Positions 31,176 to 41,930 are shown, counted from the stretch's first letter. The stretch: 64,000 bases of DNA from Theropithecus gelada (GCF_003255815.1 NC_037668.1:81417915-81481914), one strand, 5' to 3'. Notes: generated by a model from the letters alone, not told the origin. A program made the numbers and translations.

Positions 31176-31463
31176 GACTCTAGTCCCCACATTTTGGGAG
31201 GCCAAAGTGGGAGGATTACTTGAAGTCAGGAGTTTGAAACCAGTCTGGACAACAAAGTGAAACCTCTGTCTCTACAAAAAAATATTAAAAAAAAAAAAAA
31301 GCCAGGAGCAGTGGAGCATGCCTCTAGTCCCAGCTACTCAGGAGGCTGAGGCAGGAGGATCACTTGAGCCCAGGAATTGGAGGCTGCCATGAGCCATGAT
31401 CATGCCACTGTACTCCAGCCTGGATGACAGAGTGAGACTTTGTTTCTAAAAATAAAATAAAAT
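31176..31463 (+). mobile_element. AluJ-like SINE
   Basis: A diverged plus-strand Alu from 'gactctagtccccacatttt' to a tail 'aaaataaaataaaat', with an A-rich middle at about 31278-31300. The first bases are missing or diverged. Confidence 0.85.
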
Positions 31464-31499
31464 GGGAATTAAAAACAGTGCCCACACCTACGGTTGTGC

Positions 31500-31624
31500 T
31501 TTCTTCCTTTCTTTTTCTTTTTTTTTTGAGACAGTCTTGCTCTGTCGCTCAGGCTGGTGTGCAGTCCAGCTCCTGGGCTCAAGTGATCCTCCCACCTCAC
31601 CCTCCTGAGTAGCTGGGGAGCTAG
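31500..31624 (-). mobile_element. Alu fragment, deleted
   Basis: Antisense: T/C-rich head, 'gagacagtcttgctctgtcg', then a jump to 'ctcctgggctcaagtgatcc' and an end at 'gagtagctgggg'. Internally deleted and 5'-truncated. Confidence 0.8.
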
Positions 31625-31739
31625 GATTAGAGTGAGGCCTAAATGAGATAGAGGATATGAAGCCCCAGGAACAGTGCCTGAGCTGCAGAGGCGCCTGGGC
31701 TAAAGCACATCCCCTCCTTCCTCAGGGAACCTGGAGGTG

Positions 31740-32060
31740 ATGTTTCACCAGAAAGCTCATGGCGCAGGCTTTGACCACATCCCTCTCTGCTCCACAGCTT
31801 CCAATGCTCCCCACTGCCTGCAGGCTGGAGACCAACTTCCCAAGCCTGGCTGTCCCCTCCCATCCTCTTTCCCACGGAGGCCGCTTGCTCCCAGCACCCC
31901 ATCGCTGTCTCCCTATCCCAGGGCCTGAGGCAGCTGCTTCCTCCAGCCTGCAGGCCTCTGTTCTGTTTCATTCCCGGCCGTGTCCACAGTTCACAGAACA
32001 ATGCTTGGAACACAGTAGGTGCTCTGTAAATCTGGTTGAACCAATAAATGTGATCTTCCC
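31740..32060 (+). mobile_element. L2 fragment
   Basis: 'tccctctctgctccacagct', 'ggaacacagtaggtgctctg' and 'aaatctggttgaaccaataa' follow L2 3' order. Confidence 0.6.
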
Positions 32061-32094
32061 ACTCTGTCCTCCTCTGTCATGCTAGTGTCCCCAA

Positions 32095-32420
32095 GTTGGC
32101 CCCTGGTGTTTCTTTCACCCCCACACCCTCCCTGGCACTTAAGAACCTTCACACCCTGGCCCCAGAATTCCATAGGAGTGCAGGCGTTAGTTAACCCAGC
32201 CAGGTGGGCTCTGCCCCCAGCTGCAGTCCTGTCCCTCCTGCCATGGCCCAGTCCCTCAGGAACTCACACACGGCTTGTCCAAAACAGCATCCCCAACCCA
32301 TTTTCTACATGGCCCTCAGGGTCACCTCTCGAGATGCCATGTCCCTGCTCTGCTTAACAGCCCTCAATGGCGCCCACTGTGCCCTGGACATAGCCTGGCC
32401 CACACCACCTCTCCTCACTG
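32095..32420 (+). mobile_element. L2-like fragment
   Basis: 'ctgcttaacagccctcaatg' and 'gcgcccactgtgccctggac' resemble the L2 segment 'aatggctcccattgccctcag'. The earlier part is weaker. Confidence 0.45.
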
Positions 32421-33144
32421 TGCTGCTCGGCCCCGAGAGAGGAGTGCCCACCGGTCCCGCACACAGTAGGCGTCAGGCTTCAGCCCTTGCTCAGTGCCAG
32501 TCACTCTGGGGAGCGTTCTTCTGAATTCACCAGCCAAACACTGAGTCCTTCCTCAAGACCAGTGAACACATACACCAATTTCTGTTGTGAACTCTTAAAT
32601 TTGTGCCAGGTACAGTTCTAAACCCTCAGCATAAACCATCATTTACTCTTGACCACAGCTGTCTAAAGCAAGTCCTTTGTTGTCCCCTCCGATGGCTGAG
32701 GAATCTGAAGCCCAAAGGCACATGCCTGGGTACACAGCCAGCGGAGGCGAGCCCAGCGGGCCCACTCCACGCTCGCACCCCTAAACACTGCACCCACGCC
32801 TGATGCCACTTCCTCCATGGACCTTCCTGCTCCCACCCAGAGGAGCTAAGGCCCCCTCATCTGTGCCCTGGCTTTTCTCTGCACAACTCTCTCACCATCT
32901 TAAGGACATGAGGTGGAATCATCTCTTTGTGTCTGCCCTCGCTTGCCAGGCCACTGAAAGTGGGGCTGTGCTTTGACATTTCTGCATCTTCTGTGCCCAG
33001 CACAAGGCAGGACATCATGTGTTTACCACACAAGCTGTCGGGGGTGCACAGACGCATGGGGCGAGGAGCTGGTGGGCAGTCTGTGGGTGGTAAAGGGCCA
33101 GCTGTGGGTCAGCAGAGACACTCAGGGCAGGTGGGAAGTGGACG

Positions 33145-33215
33145 GACAGACGGACGGATGAATGGATGGACAAACAGTGGCATACAGGGCGAATGGGTGG
33201 GCAGATGCACGTGTC
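33145..33215. repeat. (GGAC/GGAT)n degenerate tetranucleotide
   Basis: 'gacggacagacggacggatg' then 'aatggatggacaaacag'. Imperfect and about 70 bases downstream of the finger-5 exon's donor. Confidence 0.7.
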
Positions 33216-33290
33216 GAGGGTGGGCACCTGGCCTGATGCGGTGCAGGCAGCTGCGAGGCGGGAGGGGCCAGATGAGGAGGGCTGGCTTAC

Positions 33291-33401
33291 CTTCTTACGC
33301 ACCTGCTGCTCTTTGGCGGAATGGGCCTTGACATGCTTGCGGAGGGAGCTGGGGTCTGTGTAGCGCTTGGAGCAGCCAGGGATCTGACAGGCATACGGCT
33401 T
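33291..33401 (-). CDS. GLIS1: GLIS1 exon for zinc finger 5
   Basis: 111 nt, 37 whole codons, phase 0 at both ends. Acceptor AG at 33402-33403 ('gttacag'), donor 'gtaagc' from 33290 downward. One C2H2 finger is complete: C-x4-C ('YACQIPGC') and H-x4-H ('LRKHVKAH'), with 'SKRYTDPSSLRKHVKAH' being the GLI/GLIS/ZIC fifth-finger signature. A basic tail 'KEQQVRKK' follows, which could serve as nuclear localisation sequence. In GLI-type proteins fingers 4 and 5 make most of the base-specific DNA contacts (established for GLI1). No difference from human noticed. Confidence 0.97.
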
Positions 33402-33569
33402 CTGTAACATGGGCGGCACGGGTGGGGTGAGTGAGGCCCATCCCTACAGGCCACGGGCCTTTGTGTGACCTGCTGTGGGGAGGTGACCAGGCGAGGGGCT
33501 GGCTGCAGGCCAAGAGTGCTCTGCCTCAGCCAGCCCGGCCCAGCTGTGGGGAAGGTGCCTGGCCTGGGA

Positions 33570-33690
33570 GTGAAACAGGGGGTTTGTGTCTTCATTGTAC
33601 CACCATCCTGGGACCTCAGGTCAGTTGCCTCTCCTCTCTGAGTCCCACTCATCTTCTCTGAAAAATGGGGCCATCTGAGGTCTAAGGGTT
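33570..33690 (+). mobile_element. MIR fragment
   Basis: 'gacctcaggtcagttgcctc' and 'tctctgagtcccactcatct' then 'tctgaaaaatggggcc' match the MIR core. Confidence 0.6.
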
Positions 33691-33984
33691 CTTCCAGGTC
33701 GGACCCTGGCTCTGAGCCAAATCCACCCTTTGGACCCCCACAGCTGCAAGTAAGCTTCAAACAGACAGGGAGTGCAGTGGGATGGCTGCTCTGCAGATGG
33801 GGAGGAGGAGCGGGGAAGGGGGCACCCACACAGGGCCAGGCTAGGGGGCACTGGCCGCACCTTGCAGTAGGTGCAGAGGCACCGGACTGCTCTCGGGGCC
33901 ACAAGATACCCAGGTCCTCCTGCCAACAGCTGTGAGAGGCTGGAAGCACGGCTGGATCTCAGAGACCACAGGGCTGGGGAGTCT

Positions 33985-34122
33985 GGTGAGACTGGGCAGG
34001 TGGGGGGCTGGGGGGGCTGGGGCACTGGGGAGGTGGGGAGGCTGGGGAGGTGGGGAGGCTGGGGGGCTGGGGAGGCTGGGGAGTCTGGGAAGGCTGGGGG
34101 GCTGGCCAGGCTGGGGGCTGTG
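33985..34122 (+). repeat. G-rich minisatellite (GGCTGGGGA units)
   Basis: Variants of 'gaggctgggg' and 'gaggtgggg' repeated about 13 times, 9-18 bp period. Many runs of three to seven Gs make G-quadruplex formation likely. The G-rich strand is the template strand for GLIS1. Confidence 0.88.
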
Positions 34123-34229
34123 CCCTGCGCATGGGGAGTAGACAAGTCTCTTCCCCTCAGGCCCCCATGGCTCACCCAGAATACAAGAAGTGGACCCCAA
34201 ATCCATCCCCACTGCCCCTCCTGAATTCC

Positions 34230-34470
34230 TGCCCCGGCCCCACCTTGCCCTCCAGGCCTCGGGCTCCCCACACACTCACAGCCAGAGGGGAAGGGCTTTC
34301 TCACAGACCCGCTCTTGCCTTTGAAACCCCTTGGTGGCTCCCTGGTGCTCTACAGGCCATCTCCTGGCCCTACACCTCCCACCGTGGGCACCTCCTCAGC
34401 TCTCCCACAGCCACATCACCTCCTCTCCAAGTCCTCCTCGCATCCTCCACCCCCTCCCCGGGCCAGAGTG
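34230..34470 (+). mobile_element. Possible L2 fragment
   Basis: 'cttggtggctccctggtgct' and 'ctacaggccatctcctggcc' resemble L2 ('cattggctccccattgccct', 'ctacaaggccctgcatgat'). Weak. Confidence 0.35.
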
Positions 34471-35134
34471 TCCCCCTAAGCGCTGTCCAACCTCTGTGCT
34501 GGGCTTGCTCAGGGTCCCTCTTCTCAGCCAGGGAGGGACCTCTCTGACTCATCCCAGGTCTGAGTGACCCGGGGCAGGGGACGCGTGGCTCTAATTGAAT
34601 CCTGATCTCTCCCAGGGCTTCCATAGGACCCTGCTTGAGGATTCGGGCCGCTGCTGGGGCTTGAAGCTCACAAGGCTTCCCTTTGTGGACATGTCTAGTG
34701 TTTCTGTTCTCTCAGAAGCTTCTGCCATGCTGGGACTGCAGGGGATAGGAGAAGGATTGGAGAAAATGACACCTCTCAGAGTGAGTACCAGGGACTACTA
34801 TGTCCTGCCAGACACACCCACGTGGAACTGCCCCCAGAACCCCAAGGCAGCTTTGCCCCTGCTGGACTGAGGAGAGGCTGGGCCAACCTCGGACCCAGGG
34901 AGAGGTACCCATGGCCCTGGGACCTCATGAGGGGAGGAAGCAGAAAGAGACGACCATACCTTGGTGCTGCCATGGAGAGTTGCCAGATTAAAGAAACGGA
35001 GGAGAGCAAAAAGAGAGAGACAGCAGTGAGAAGCTTGCTGCGGTTGGCCTGGGAGGGAGAGCGGAGGCCTGCCGCGGACGGCCCCTGCTGCCCCCAGCCT
35101 GCCCCACCCCAGAGGTAGGCTCCCTCTCTCACAC

Positions 35135-35136
35135 AC

Positions 35137-35167
<31 letters not shown>

Positions 35168-35235
35168 CACCACCACCACCACCACACACCACATACACAC
35201 CATGCCATACACACCCACGCACCACACACACGTGC
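35135..35235. repeat. (CA)n(CAC)n microsatellite
   Basis: About 15 CA units, then about six CAC units, then degenerate CA-rich sequence. Confidence 0.93.
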
Positions 35236-35299
35236 GTCCACACGTGCCCGGGCATACACACGGCCCTGCCCTGTCCCTGAGCCGGCCCCAGGACTGTCC

Positions 35300-35560
35300 C
35301 TTGGGGATGCTGATACAAATCCACTCGCTTTCGTCTAAAAGCAAACAAGCCGGCTCTGTGTCTGCAGGCGCATTTGCCTGGAAACGGGCGGCAAGGCCCA
35401 TCTCTCTGTTTGTTTTTCCAGGGCCTGACGTGTGTAGAACATTCCTCAGGCCCATGAGCCCTCAGGAAACCCTGTGGCCCTCCCCAGCCAGCAGCCAAGC
35501 CCCGCCTGGAATCGCCATGTGGGCTGCAGCGCTGGGCGGCCTCCCTCTGTCTGTAATGAG
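35300..35560. promoter_or_regulatory. Candidate regulatory block, TEAD-like motif
   Basis: Repeat-free sequence with 'gtagaacattcctcagg' (ACATTCC is the TEAD core), 'gcgcatttgcctggaaac' and 'gtttgtttttcc'. It is also followed by a short duplication, 'gctccgtgtct' twice near 35564-35585. A composition-based guess only. Confidence 0.22.
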
Positions 35561-35659
35561 GACGCTCCGTGTCTGCTCCGTGTCTGCCATGCGGAGCCCC
35601 TGCCCGTCTGCACTTAAAGGCCAGCTCTGCTGGGAGCGCTCCCCTGTGCAGGCCCGGTG

Positions 35660-35960
35660 CTGAGCACCCGCCATCCACCATCTCCCTGAGCCCACACCCA
35701 CCCAAGACACTCATCCTGCTTTGCAGAAGAAGAAACTGAGGCCTATATTTTGCCCAAGATCCCACAGCTGGGAGAGGAAGGGAGCGTGTGCAGGCCTCTG
35801 TTAGAATGCCTCCTCTGCTCGGTGGCCTCGAATGGTCCAGTGAAATGGGCAGGGGAAAGAGAATCATCCCGATGGGGAAGCTGAGGCCCCGTGCAGGACA
35901 GCGGCTTATTTGAATCTGCTCAGGGGATCTGTGCAGTCAGGACTCGAGCCTCATACTGAG
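35660..35960 (-). mobile_element. MIR fragments (antisense)
   Basis: 'gaagaagaaactgaggccta' with 'ttttgcccaagatcccacag', and again 'gatggggaagctgaggcccc' at about 35873. Two antisense MIR-like blocks in succession. Confidence 0.6.
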
Positions 35961-36039
35961 AGCCTGGGACACAGCAGGATGTGGTCAGCACCCAGTCAGT
36001 AAGAGGACAGACAGGGGAAGGCTGCCCAGTCTATGTGTG

Positions 36040-36954
36040 GGGCCTCACACCTGCTGCCTCAGCTGACCTCCCTCTCTCTCTGAAGCAGGGATTTTACCTC
36101 TCAGGAAGCCCAGGGAGGCCAGGGGCTTTCCTCAGACCTCCAGGACCTGGAGGCAAGGCCACGATCACAACCCTGGTCTGGTCCTCTCCAGTCTGTTCTG
36201 AGAAACTTTCCCGCCCATGGAGAGAATCCCACATTCTACAATGCCAGAGGGGAGCTGGGGACATAGCTGGTCCCCTCTGGAAAGCAAGGCCCTGCCCTGC
36301 AAGGGGCCTGACCCAAGGGGCCTCTGGGGGCGGGTGCTGGGACAGCAAACTAGCAACACAGAGCTGCCTGCGGTGTTTATGTGGGGGGCTAGATCCAAGT
36401 GGGGTGCTGGGCTTGGCGTCTGCACTTCCCAGGCCTCCCTGGGACCTCTTGGGGAGACGAAGGCCTGAGATAAGCCTGCGGGCTCACTCTGGGCCTGGCC
36501 TGACCGAGGCCTTGGGGCTCTGTTCACACACCAAGTGGGGGCCAGAGGCCTGTTGCTTTGGGGCTGGGTCCAGGAAATGCAGTAAGGAGGGAGGGAGGAA
36601 GGAGGAGGGACAGGGAAGGTGGCCCGAGAGGCATGGGAGGGTGGGGAAACGGTGCAGGGAGGCCTGGCACTGTCAGCGCTGGCTTGTGGCCTCTGGGAGA
36701 TATAACTGGGGGTGCTGGGGTACAGAGTGTGCCTCTCAGGGCCTGGGCCAGGGTGCCATGGGCCCCTTGGGCTGAAAAGGTGACAAAGGCAGGGAGATTT
36801 GCTAGCGCCGCTCCTCACTTCATGTCCACAGCATAGCCTGTGACAATGAAGCTGAGAAGGGGAGGAGAGCTGGGTTCAGGTTGGGGACGGGGCCCTTCCT
36901 TGCCACCCTTACCGCTCTGCTCTGCTGCATCCCCCAAGATGGCTTCCACATCAG
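36040..36954. other. No gene seen; unassigned intron
   Basis: Open frames on both strands without recognisable domains. No named repeat except a possible MIR-like part near 36080-36180. Confidence 0.45.
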
Positions 36955-37150
36955 CTTTTCCAGCAGAGAGCACTGGACTCGGAGTGACGCAGCCGGGTTT
37001 GCATCCCAGCTCTGCCACACACTTGCTGTGGACAGGGCAGAGGGCTCAGTCTCTCCGAGTCTCAATTTATGAAACGGGGATAATGGGCCCCATCTTGGCT
37101 AATCACCAGGATGAAACTGGGGGCAGTGTGTGTGAGACTATGGGGCTGGA
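36955..37150 (+). mobile_element. MIR fragment
   Basis: 'gagagcactggactcggagt', 'gggtttgcatcccagctctg' and 'gaaacggggataatgggccc' match MIR well. Confidence 0.75.
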
Positions 37151-37574
37151 TGTGCAAAGTGTCCCCTGCAGGGCCTGGCCTGCCCCCAGGAATATTGCTT
37201 CCCTGCTGTTTTCTGTGCACTGAATCTTCTGGGTCTCGGTTTTCCCGGCTCTAAGGTACATGGCTGGCATCAGAGGCCTGCAAGTGCCCTTTCAGCTCTG
37301 ATCTCTGCTGTCTCATGGCCTCCAACTTACTCTGGAGGGGTCAGCTGCCCTCCTAGGCCCGTTTCCTCCTCATCTGTGAACTGGATGGGCTGGGGGGCAT
37401 CTACCCAAATCCCCCAGCCCCTGACCCACAGAGTTCCGCAAACACCTGCAGGAAGCATAGAGAAGCCAGCCTGGGGCCTGGACATGGCTCTGCCGCAGAC
37501 CCCAGTCTCCTGCGGCACATGGGGGCTGGGATCCTCCTGGGGCACGTGCCCCTCACCCAGGGTCTAGTGTAAGG

Positions 37575-37790
37575 CCCTGGTCTGAGTCAGCTCTGCCACC
37601 ATCCAGCTGTGCGATGGTGAGCAGGCACTGGCCTCAGGTGTCCCGCTTCCCTAATCTGTCAAATGGCTTAGTGACTGCCCCTGCCTAGAGCGCGGGGTCC
37701 GTATGAGATCCTGCGGGGTGAAGTTTTAGGAAGCACTCTATTAACGACACACGGAGGGCTGCCTGGGCAGACACTGGAATAAAGCTGCCG
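37575..37790 (+). mobile_element. MIR fragment
   Basis: 'gctctgccaccatccagctg', 'tgcgatggtgagcaggcac' and 'ccctaatctgtcaaatggc' match MIR. Confidence 0.68.
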
Positions 37791-38101
37791 TTATCTACGC
37801 CTGGCGCAAACAAGGGAAGGGAGGCGGGAAGGGAGCCAGTATCTGGAGGCCTAGGTCACCCGCAGGAGCCTGGAGTCTTAGGCACTGCCCACCTCTGCTG
37901 CTCGCCTGCAGGGCTCAAGGGACAAAGGACTGCCCTGGAGAGTCTCTGACCTATGTCTACGGAGGGGATGGGAAGAGCAGGGAGCAATCTGCTCTGGGCG
38001 TGGCTGACAGGTTCCAGGGAGGGGACACAGGAAGGTGAGTGTGCTCCCTCCATGAGGCTGTGCACGGCTCTGGTTCCCAGGCTGGTACCCACAGGCCAAA
38101 G

Positions 38102-38322
38102 CAGTGCTTCTTAACTGGGGCAGGTTTGCCTCCCCTCACCCCTGGGGACATTTGGCATCAGAGAGTTTTGGTTGTTGCGACTGGGAGTGGGAACATCGCC
38201 TCCTCTCTAGTGAAGAGAGGCCAGGGATAACTGCTAAACATTCTAGAATGCAGAGGACGCCATCCGACCCACTGCCCTGCCAAGCATCATCCTGCCCCGA
38301 ACATCAGCGGCGCTAAAGGGTA
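38102..38322 (+). mobile_element. MER20-like hAT-Charlie DNA transposon
   Basis: 'cagtgcttcttaactggggc', 'cctggggacatttggcatca', 'gttttggttgttgcgactgg', 'gaggccagggataactgcta' and 'cattctagaatgcagaggac' follow, in order, the short non-autonomous element I know as MER20. It lies about 90 bases from the donor of the finger 3/4 exon. The subfamily name is from memory. Confidence 0.75.
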
Positions 38323-38411
38323 AGGCAGGGAGGCAGGGTCTCTGCACTGAATGAGTGGCAAGTGCGCAGCCATCCTCCACCCCGCCCTGGGCCTCTGCCT
38401 GCCAGGCCTAC

Positions 38412-38573
38412 CGTGTCTAGGTGGGTGCGCTGGTGCTTGGCGCGGTCGCTGGAGTTGCTGAAGGCCTTCTGGCAGCCCGGGTGCTGGCACAGGTACGGCT
38501 TCTCGCCTGTGTGGCTCCTCAGGTGTATCTTGAGGTTCTCCAGCCGTGAGAAGGCCTTGCTGCAGCCTTCAAA
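38412..38573 (-). CDS. GLIS1: GLIS1 exon for zinc fingers 3 (most) and 4
   Basis: 162 nt, 54 codons, phase 0 at both ends. Acceptor AG at 38574-38575 ('ctcctgcag'), donor 'gtaggc' from 38411 downward. The first zinc-binding Cys of finger 3 must lie in the preceding exon; here the finger resumes at 'FEGCSKAFSRLENLKIHLRSH'-type sequence (second Cys, then H-x3-H; shown only in part by 'RLENLKIHLRSH'). A TGEKP-type linker follows. Finger 4 is whole: C-x4-C ('LCQHPGC'), 'QKAFSNSSDRAKHQRTH'. The exon ends at 'LDT', joined to 'KPY' of finger 5. GLIS proteins bind G-rich sites through this five-finger array in the nucleus. Confidence 0.97.
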
Positions 38574-38879
38574 CTGCAGGAGAGGCTGGTGAGGGGAACT
38601 CCCAGCCAGCTGGACACCCCACCCCTGCATGGAAACTAACCCCCTAGGTCTGCCTGGCCCTAGCACCCCTGCCCCTCCCATCCTGCCTGAGCCTCTGGGA
38701 GCTCCGGATCAGCCGCCTGTGCAGTGCTCAGGACCCAGGCCTTATCTGGAAACGCCGGGTGAGTCCAGAAAAACAGCACCCCGACTTAGAAATGGGGCAC
38801 GAGGGCTGGAGAAGAAAGTGGCCTTTCCAGTTCTGAACCTGAAAGGCTCCCCTCTCCAGGGCCATCTGGAAACGATGCA

Positions 38880-39080
38880 CTGCCCTGACCACAGCACAGC
38901 GTGGAATCAGGACTCTGAGGGCAGGCACGTGTCCCAGCACAGAGAGCTGAAATATGGACGGACCCACAGCCTGGATCTGAATCGGGCTCTGTTCCAGAGA
39001 GGCTTTGGGCGGTACTCTGGACCCCTCTGTGTCTTGTTTCCTTGTTTTCAAGCTTGAGACTATGTGGCCACCAATCAAGG
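38880..39080 (+). mobile_element. MIR-like fragment
   Basis: 'cctggatctgaatcgggctc' and 'cggtactctggacccctctg' then 'tgtcttgtttccttg' loosely follow MIR. Confidence 0.4.
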
Positions 39081-39325
39081 CTGACATGAGGGCCCCAGGG
39101 GGTACGACACTGAATGTGACGGGGTTTGTCGGTCTGGAGCAGAGTCGATGCTAACTGCTGTCAGAACAAGAGCCACATTTGTAAACTGAAGGGCCCTTCA
39201 TAGATCCTGTGGCTCTGTGATCATATACTGCCCTCCACACCTCTCTTTAGGCCCAGCCCATGCCCTAGATCAACATGGGGAGTTGGCCAGAAAATTTCCA
39301 GCCTTTGTTCGTTCAAGTCACTCTT

Positions 39326-39385
39326 TCACAGCCACCCACCAACCTCCCTCAGCCCTCACAGCCACCCACCAACCTCCCTCAGCCT
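39326..39385 (+). repeat. 30-bp unit, two tandem copies
   Basis: The unit starting 'tcacagccacccaccaacct' occurs at 39326-39355 and 39356-39385 with one difference at the last base. A recent tandem duplication. Confidence 0.92.
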
Positions 39386-39549
39386 TCAAAGTCAGCTCAA
39401 ATGCCGCCCAGCGGAGGCAGCAGCCTCTGGTCCTTCCGTGTGATGAGCTGCTCCTTCTGGCTTCTCCCCATCTGTCCCTGTCCCAGCCAGGCTGATGTTC
39501 TGGCCACATGCTTGCATGGGTGGGAGAGGGGACCAGCGCTGATGGGCGC

Positions 39550-39700
39550 CTGCTACATCCAGGTGTGGTGCTGGGTGTTGGACACACAACAGCTGTGAAG
39601 TATATGGCATTAATGTCCCCATCTCAGAGATGGAGGCTTCATGTGGTCAAGTGACCTGCCCAAGGTCATAGGGCTGTGACATGGCAATGACAGGGCTTAG
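39550..39700 (-). mobile_element. MIR fragment (antisense)
   Basis: 'tgtccccatctcagagatgg' and 'tcaagtgacctgcccaaggt' match antisense MIR. Confidence 0.65.
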
Positions 39701-40119
39701 GCCAAGTCTGATGCCAAAGGCCAAGTGGCTCTGCTATGCCTGCTGCCTTCCTAGGGCAGGTGACTCTTGAGGAGGAAGGGACCAGAGGAGGCTGGCCCCT
39801 CTCATGAGCCATGGATTTCCTCCAGGGCTGAACAGCCAACCATGAGCACCTAACCCAGATTAAGGCCCATGGGAGCCCGCCCCTCGGAACCAGGGGCCAG
39901 CATGGGCTCCCAGCAGCAGGTGGCCCAGGATGAGCTGGGAGCAGCCATGTTACCCGAGGACTGGCGCTCCCAAAGCCTGCTCCCAAAGCCTCCTTTCTCT
40001 GGGGCTCATCTGCGGGGAGTAGGGGAGGAGCTGGTTGGGTGCCTGGGTGTGGACTCATTTCAGACCCTGTGATCCACCTGGCTGATTTTCACGGCCTTGG
40101 CTCAAGGCTGTTCAGCACA
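39701..40119. other. No gene seen
   Basis: Unassigned intron sequence without named repeats. Confidence 0.45.
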
Positions 40120-40850
40120 TCGAGTAATTTCTGGTGCAAGGCTGTTCACTGGGACAGACTGGCTCCAGTCTACGGTGAGTACCAAAATGCAGACAGAACT
40201 CAGACACGGGTCCTGCCCTCTGGGTGTATAGAGCCCATGCGGGAGACGCACACATACACACCATCATAAAGCGACGCGGTTGCGCTGTCACGGAGGGAAA
40301 CACAGGGGCTGTGGCCACGCAGAGGAGATGCCTAAGCCAGCCAGGGGGCCGCGAGATGCTTCCACGGGCTTGATGACTGTAGCGAGCTTAGATAGACATG
40401 CAGCAGTGTGGAGACACAGGCAGGCAGTTACCCCAACACTGATGCATTCGCCTCATTCAGTCTCTGGCCCGGCCTGGGCCCTGAACTGCGACCAACAGAT
40501 TCAAAGAAGATAGTGGGGTGACTCACACTGAAGGTCAAGGAAGGGCAGGCTGGGAGGCACCAAAGCATGAAAAGGGTACAGATTCCCTGTGAAGATCCCT
40601 GAGCGGTTGATGTGGGGTTCATCATGCTGCGGGTGGGCTGGGCTCTACTGGCAGAGTCTGCAGGGAGCTCAGAGGCCAAATAGCGGGGACTCAAATGCCA
40701 GGCCAGTGAGCCTGGACTCCACCTTGGGGACAGTGGAGACCCTTCTCCTAAAGAAGGGAAAGGACAAGGTCAGATATGTGCTCTAGGAAGACCCTTCTGG
40801 CTGAGGTGACAAGTGGGGACTGGGGAAGGAGAAAGGAAGATGGCAATTGT
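40120..40850 (-). mobile_element. L2 fragment (antisense), long
   Basis: 'acacgggtcctgccctctgg', 'gtatagagcccatgcgggag', 'cttggggacagtggagaccc' and 'gacccttctggctgaggtga' follow an antisense L2-type element from its 3' end upstream. Confidence 0.58.
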
Positions 40851-41679
40851 AGCAGTTCTAGATGAGGGTCACCAAGGCCCCATCCAGGGCAGAGGTGGCA
40901 GATGGAGCACAGGCCAGGGGACAGCTGCTCAGACAGACATGAAAGACACAAGTGATACAAGAGACAATGATGGTCCTGGGACAGCTCCCTCCATGCCTGT
41001 CCCCTGGAAGCCCAGCCACAACTCAGGGCCATGCTCTGCTGGGGTGAGTCCAAGGCGAGCCGTCCACAGCTGGGTTTTAGAGGCTGTTCTGCTTCCTACT
41101 TCCAGATGTTGTGCCTTTTCCATGCATCCAAACCAGAAGGGAATCCTGTTTGGGCAGTAAATAGGCCACAAGCCACCTCCCTTGCTCCCCTGCAATGGCC
41201 TTGTGCCAAGCTCATCCCAACGTGAGATGGGGGAGCCCGGGCTAGAGACTGGGCTTCCTCTCGGCATCCAGCTCATGCCTTTGTTCCTCTCTGGCCCATG
41301 CAGGGTGGGGAGGTATCTGCAGCAGAGGGCAATAACCCTCCGGGCTGCATCATTTTCCCGACTGCGGGAGAGTGCTGGATCAGTACATCATCTTCTCCCC
41401 AAGGTCTGTGTATTCCTGCCTTGGCTAACCCTCCACTCAGCACAGTTGCTCCTACCCCCAGCCTCTGTTCGGACTGTCCCCCTCCTGGGACTCCTTCCCT
41501 TCCAACTCTCTGACAATCTAATGCATACGTTTTTCAAACACAGGATCTGCCACTTGGTGTTCATGGTTTTCCAACATAGACCCAACTGCCTCTCCCATGC
41601 AGACGCTCCACACGTGATCTGCAGGAGTGAGACTGTGTCTGAAGAGTCCTGAATTCTGTCAGGAATTTCCACGCCCTCA

Positions 41680-41930
41680 GGCCTTTGCTTCAGCCATTCC
41701 CTAGGCCTGGAATGTCTTTCCTTTATTTGCTCATTTAGCAAACATCTACTCCTGTTGCTTAAGCACTCCCTCTGAGACGCCTTCCTCGACCTTCCCCACT
41801 CCCTCCTCTGCGACACCCGTGAGCTTGTGGGGTAGGTTTTCCCCGCACAGCCATGGCCTTCTCCCCATGCCCCCAGGCTGAGAGTTTGAGAGTTCCTTGA
41901 GGGCAGCGCTGGCATCTCAATCATGGGGCA
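41680..41930 (+). mobile_element. L2 fragment
   Basis: 'cctcaggcctttgcttcagc', 'cctggaatgtctttccttt' and 'gagttccttgagggcagcgc' are typical L2 blocks in order. Confidence 0.72.

Larger units (their letters stand above)
29289..33290 (-). other. GLIS1: GLIS1 intron with an Alu pair
   Basis: Donor 'gtaagc' from 33290 downward, acceptor at 29290-29289. It contains MIR and L2 copies, a plus-strand AluJ and a minus-strand Alu fragment close together (31176-31624), and a repeat-free AT-rich patch around 30620-30860. Confidence 0.9.
33402..38411 (-). other. GLIS1: GLIS1 intron between finger-4 and finger-5 exons
   Basis: Donor 'gtaggc' from 38411 downward, acceptor at 33403-33402. It holds MIR copies, a G-rich minisatellite (33985-34122), a CA/CAC repeat (35135-35235) and a MER20-like DNA transposon (38102-38322). 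Alu-free. Confidence 0.9.

Noticed and set aside
34776..35867. A 363-codon minus-strand open frame
   Set aside because: It crosses the CA/CAC microsatellite and shows no known domain. It lies within a GLIS1 intron without splice signals linking it to the gene.
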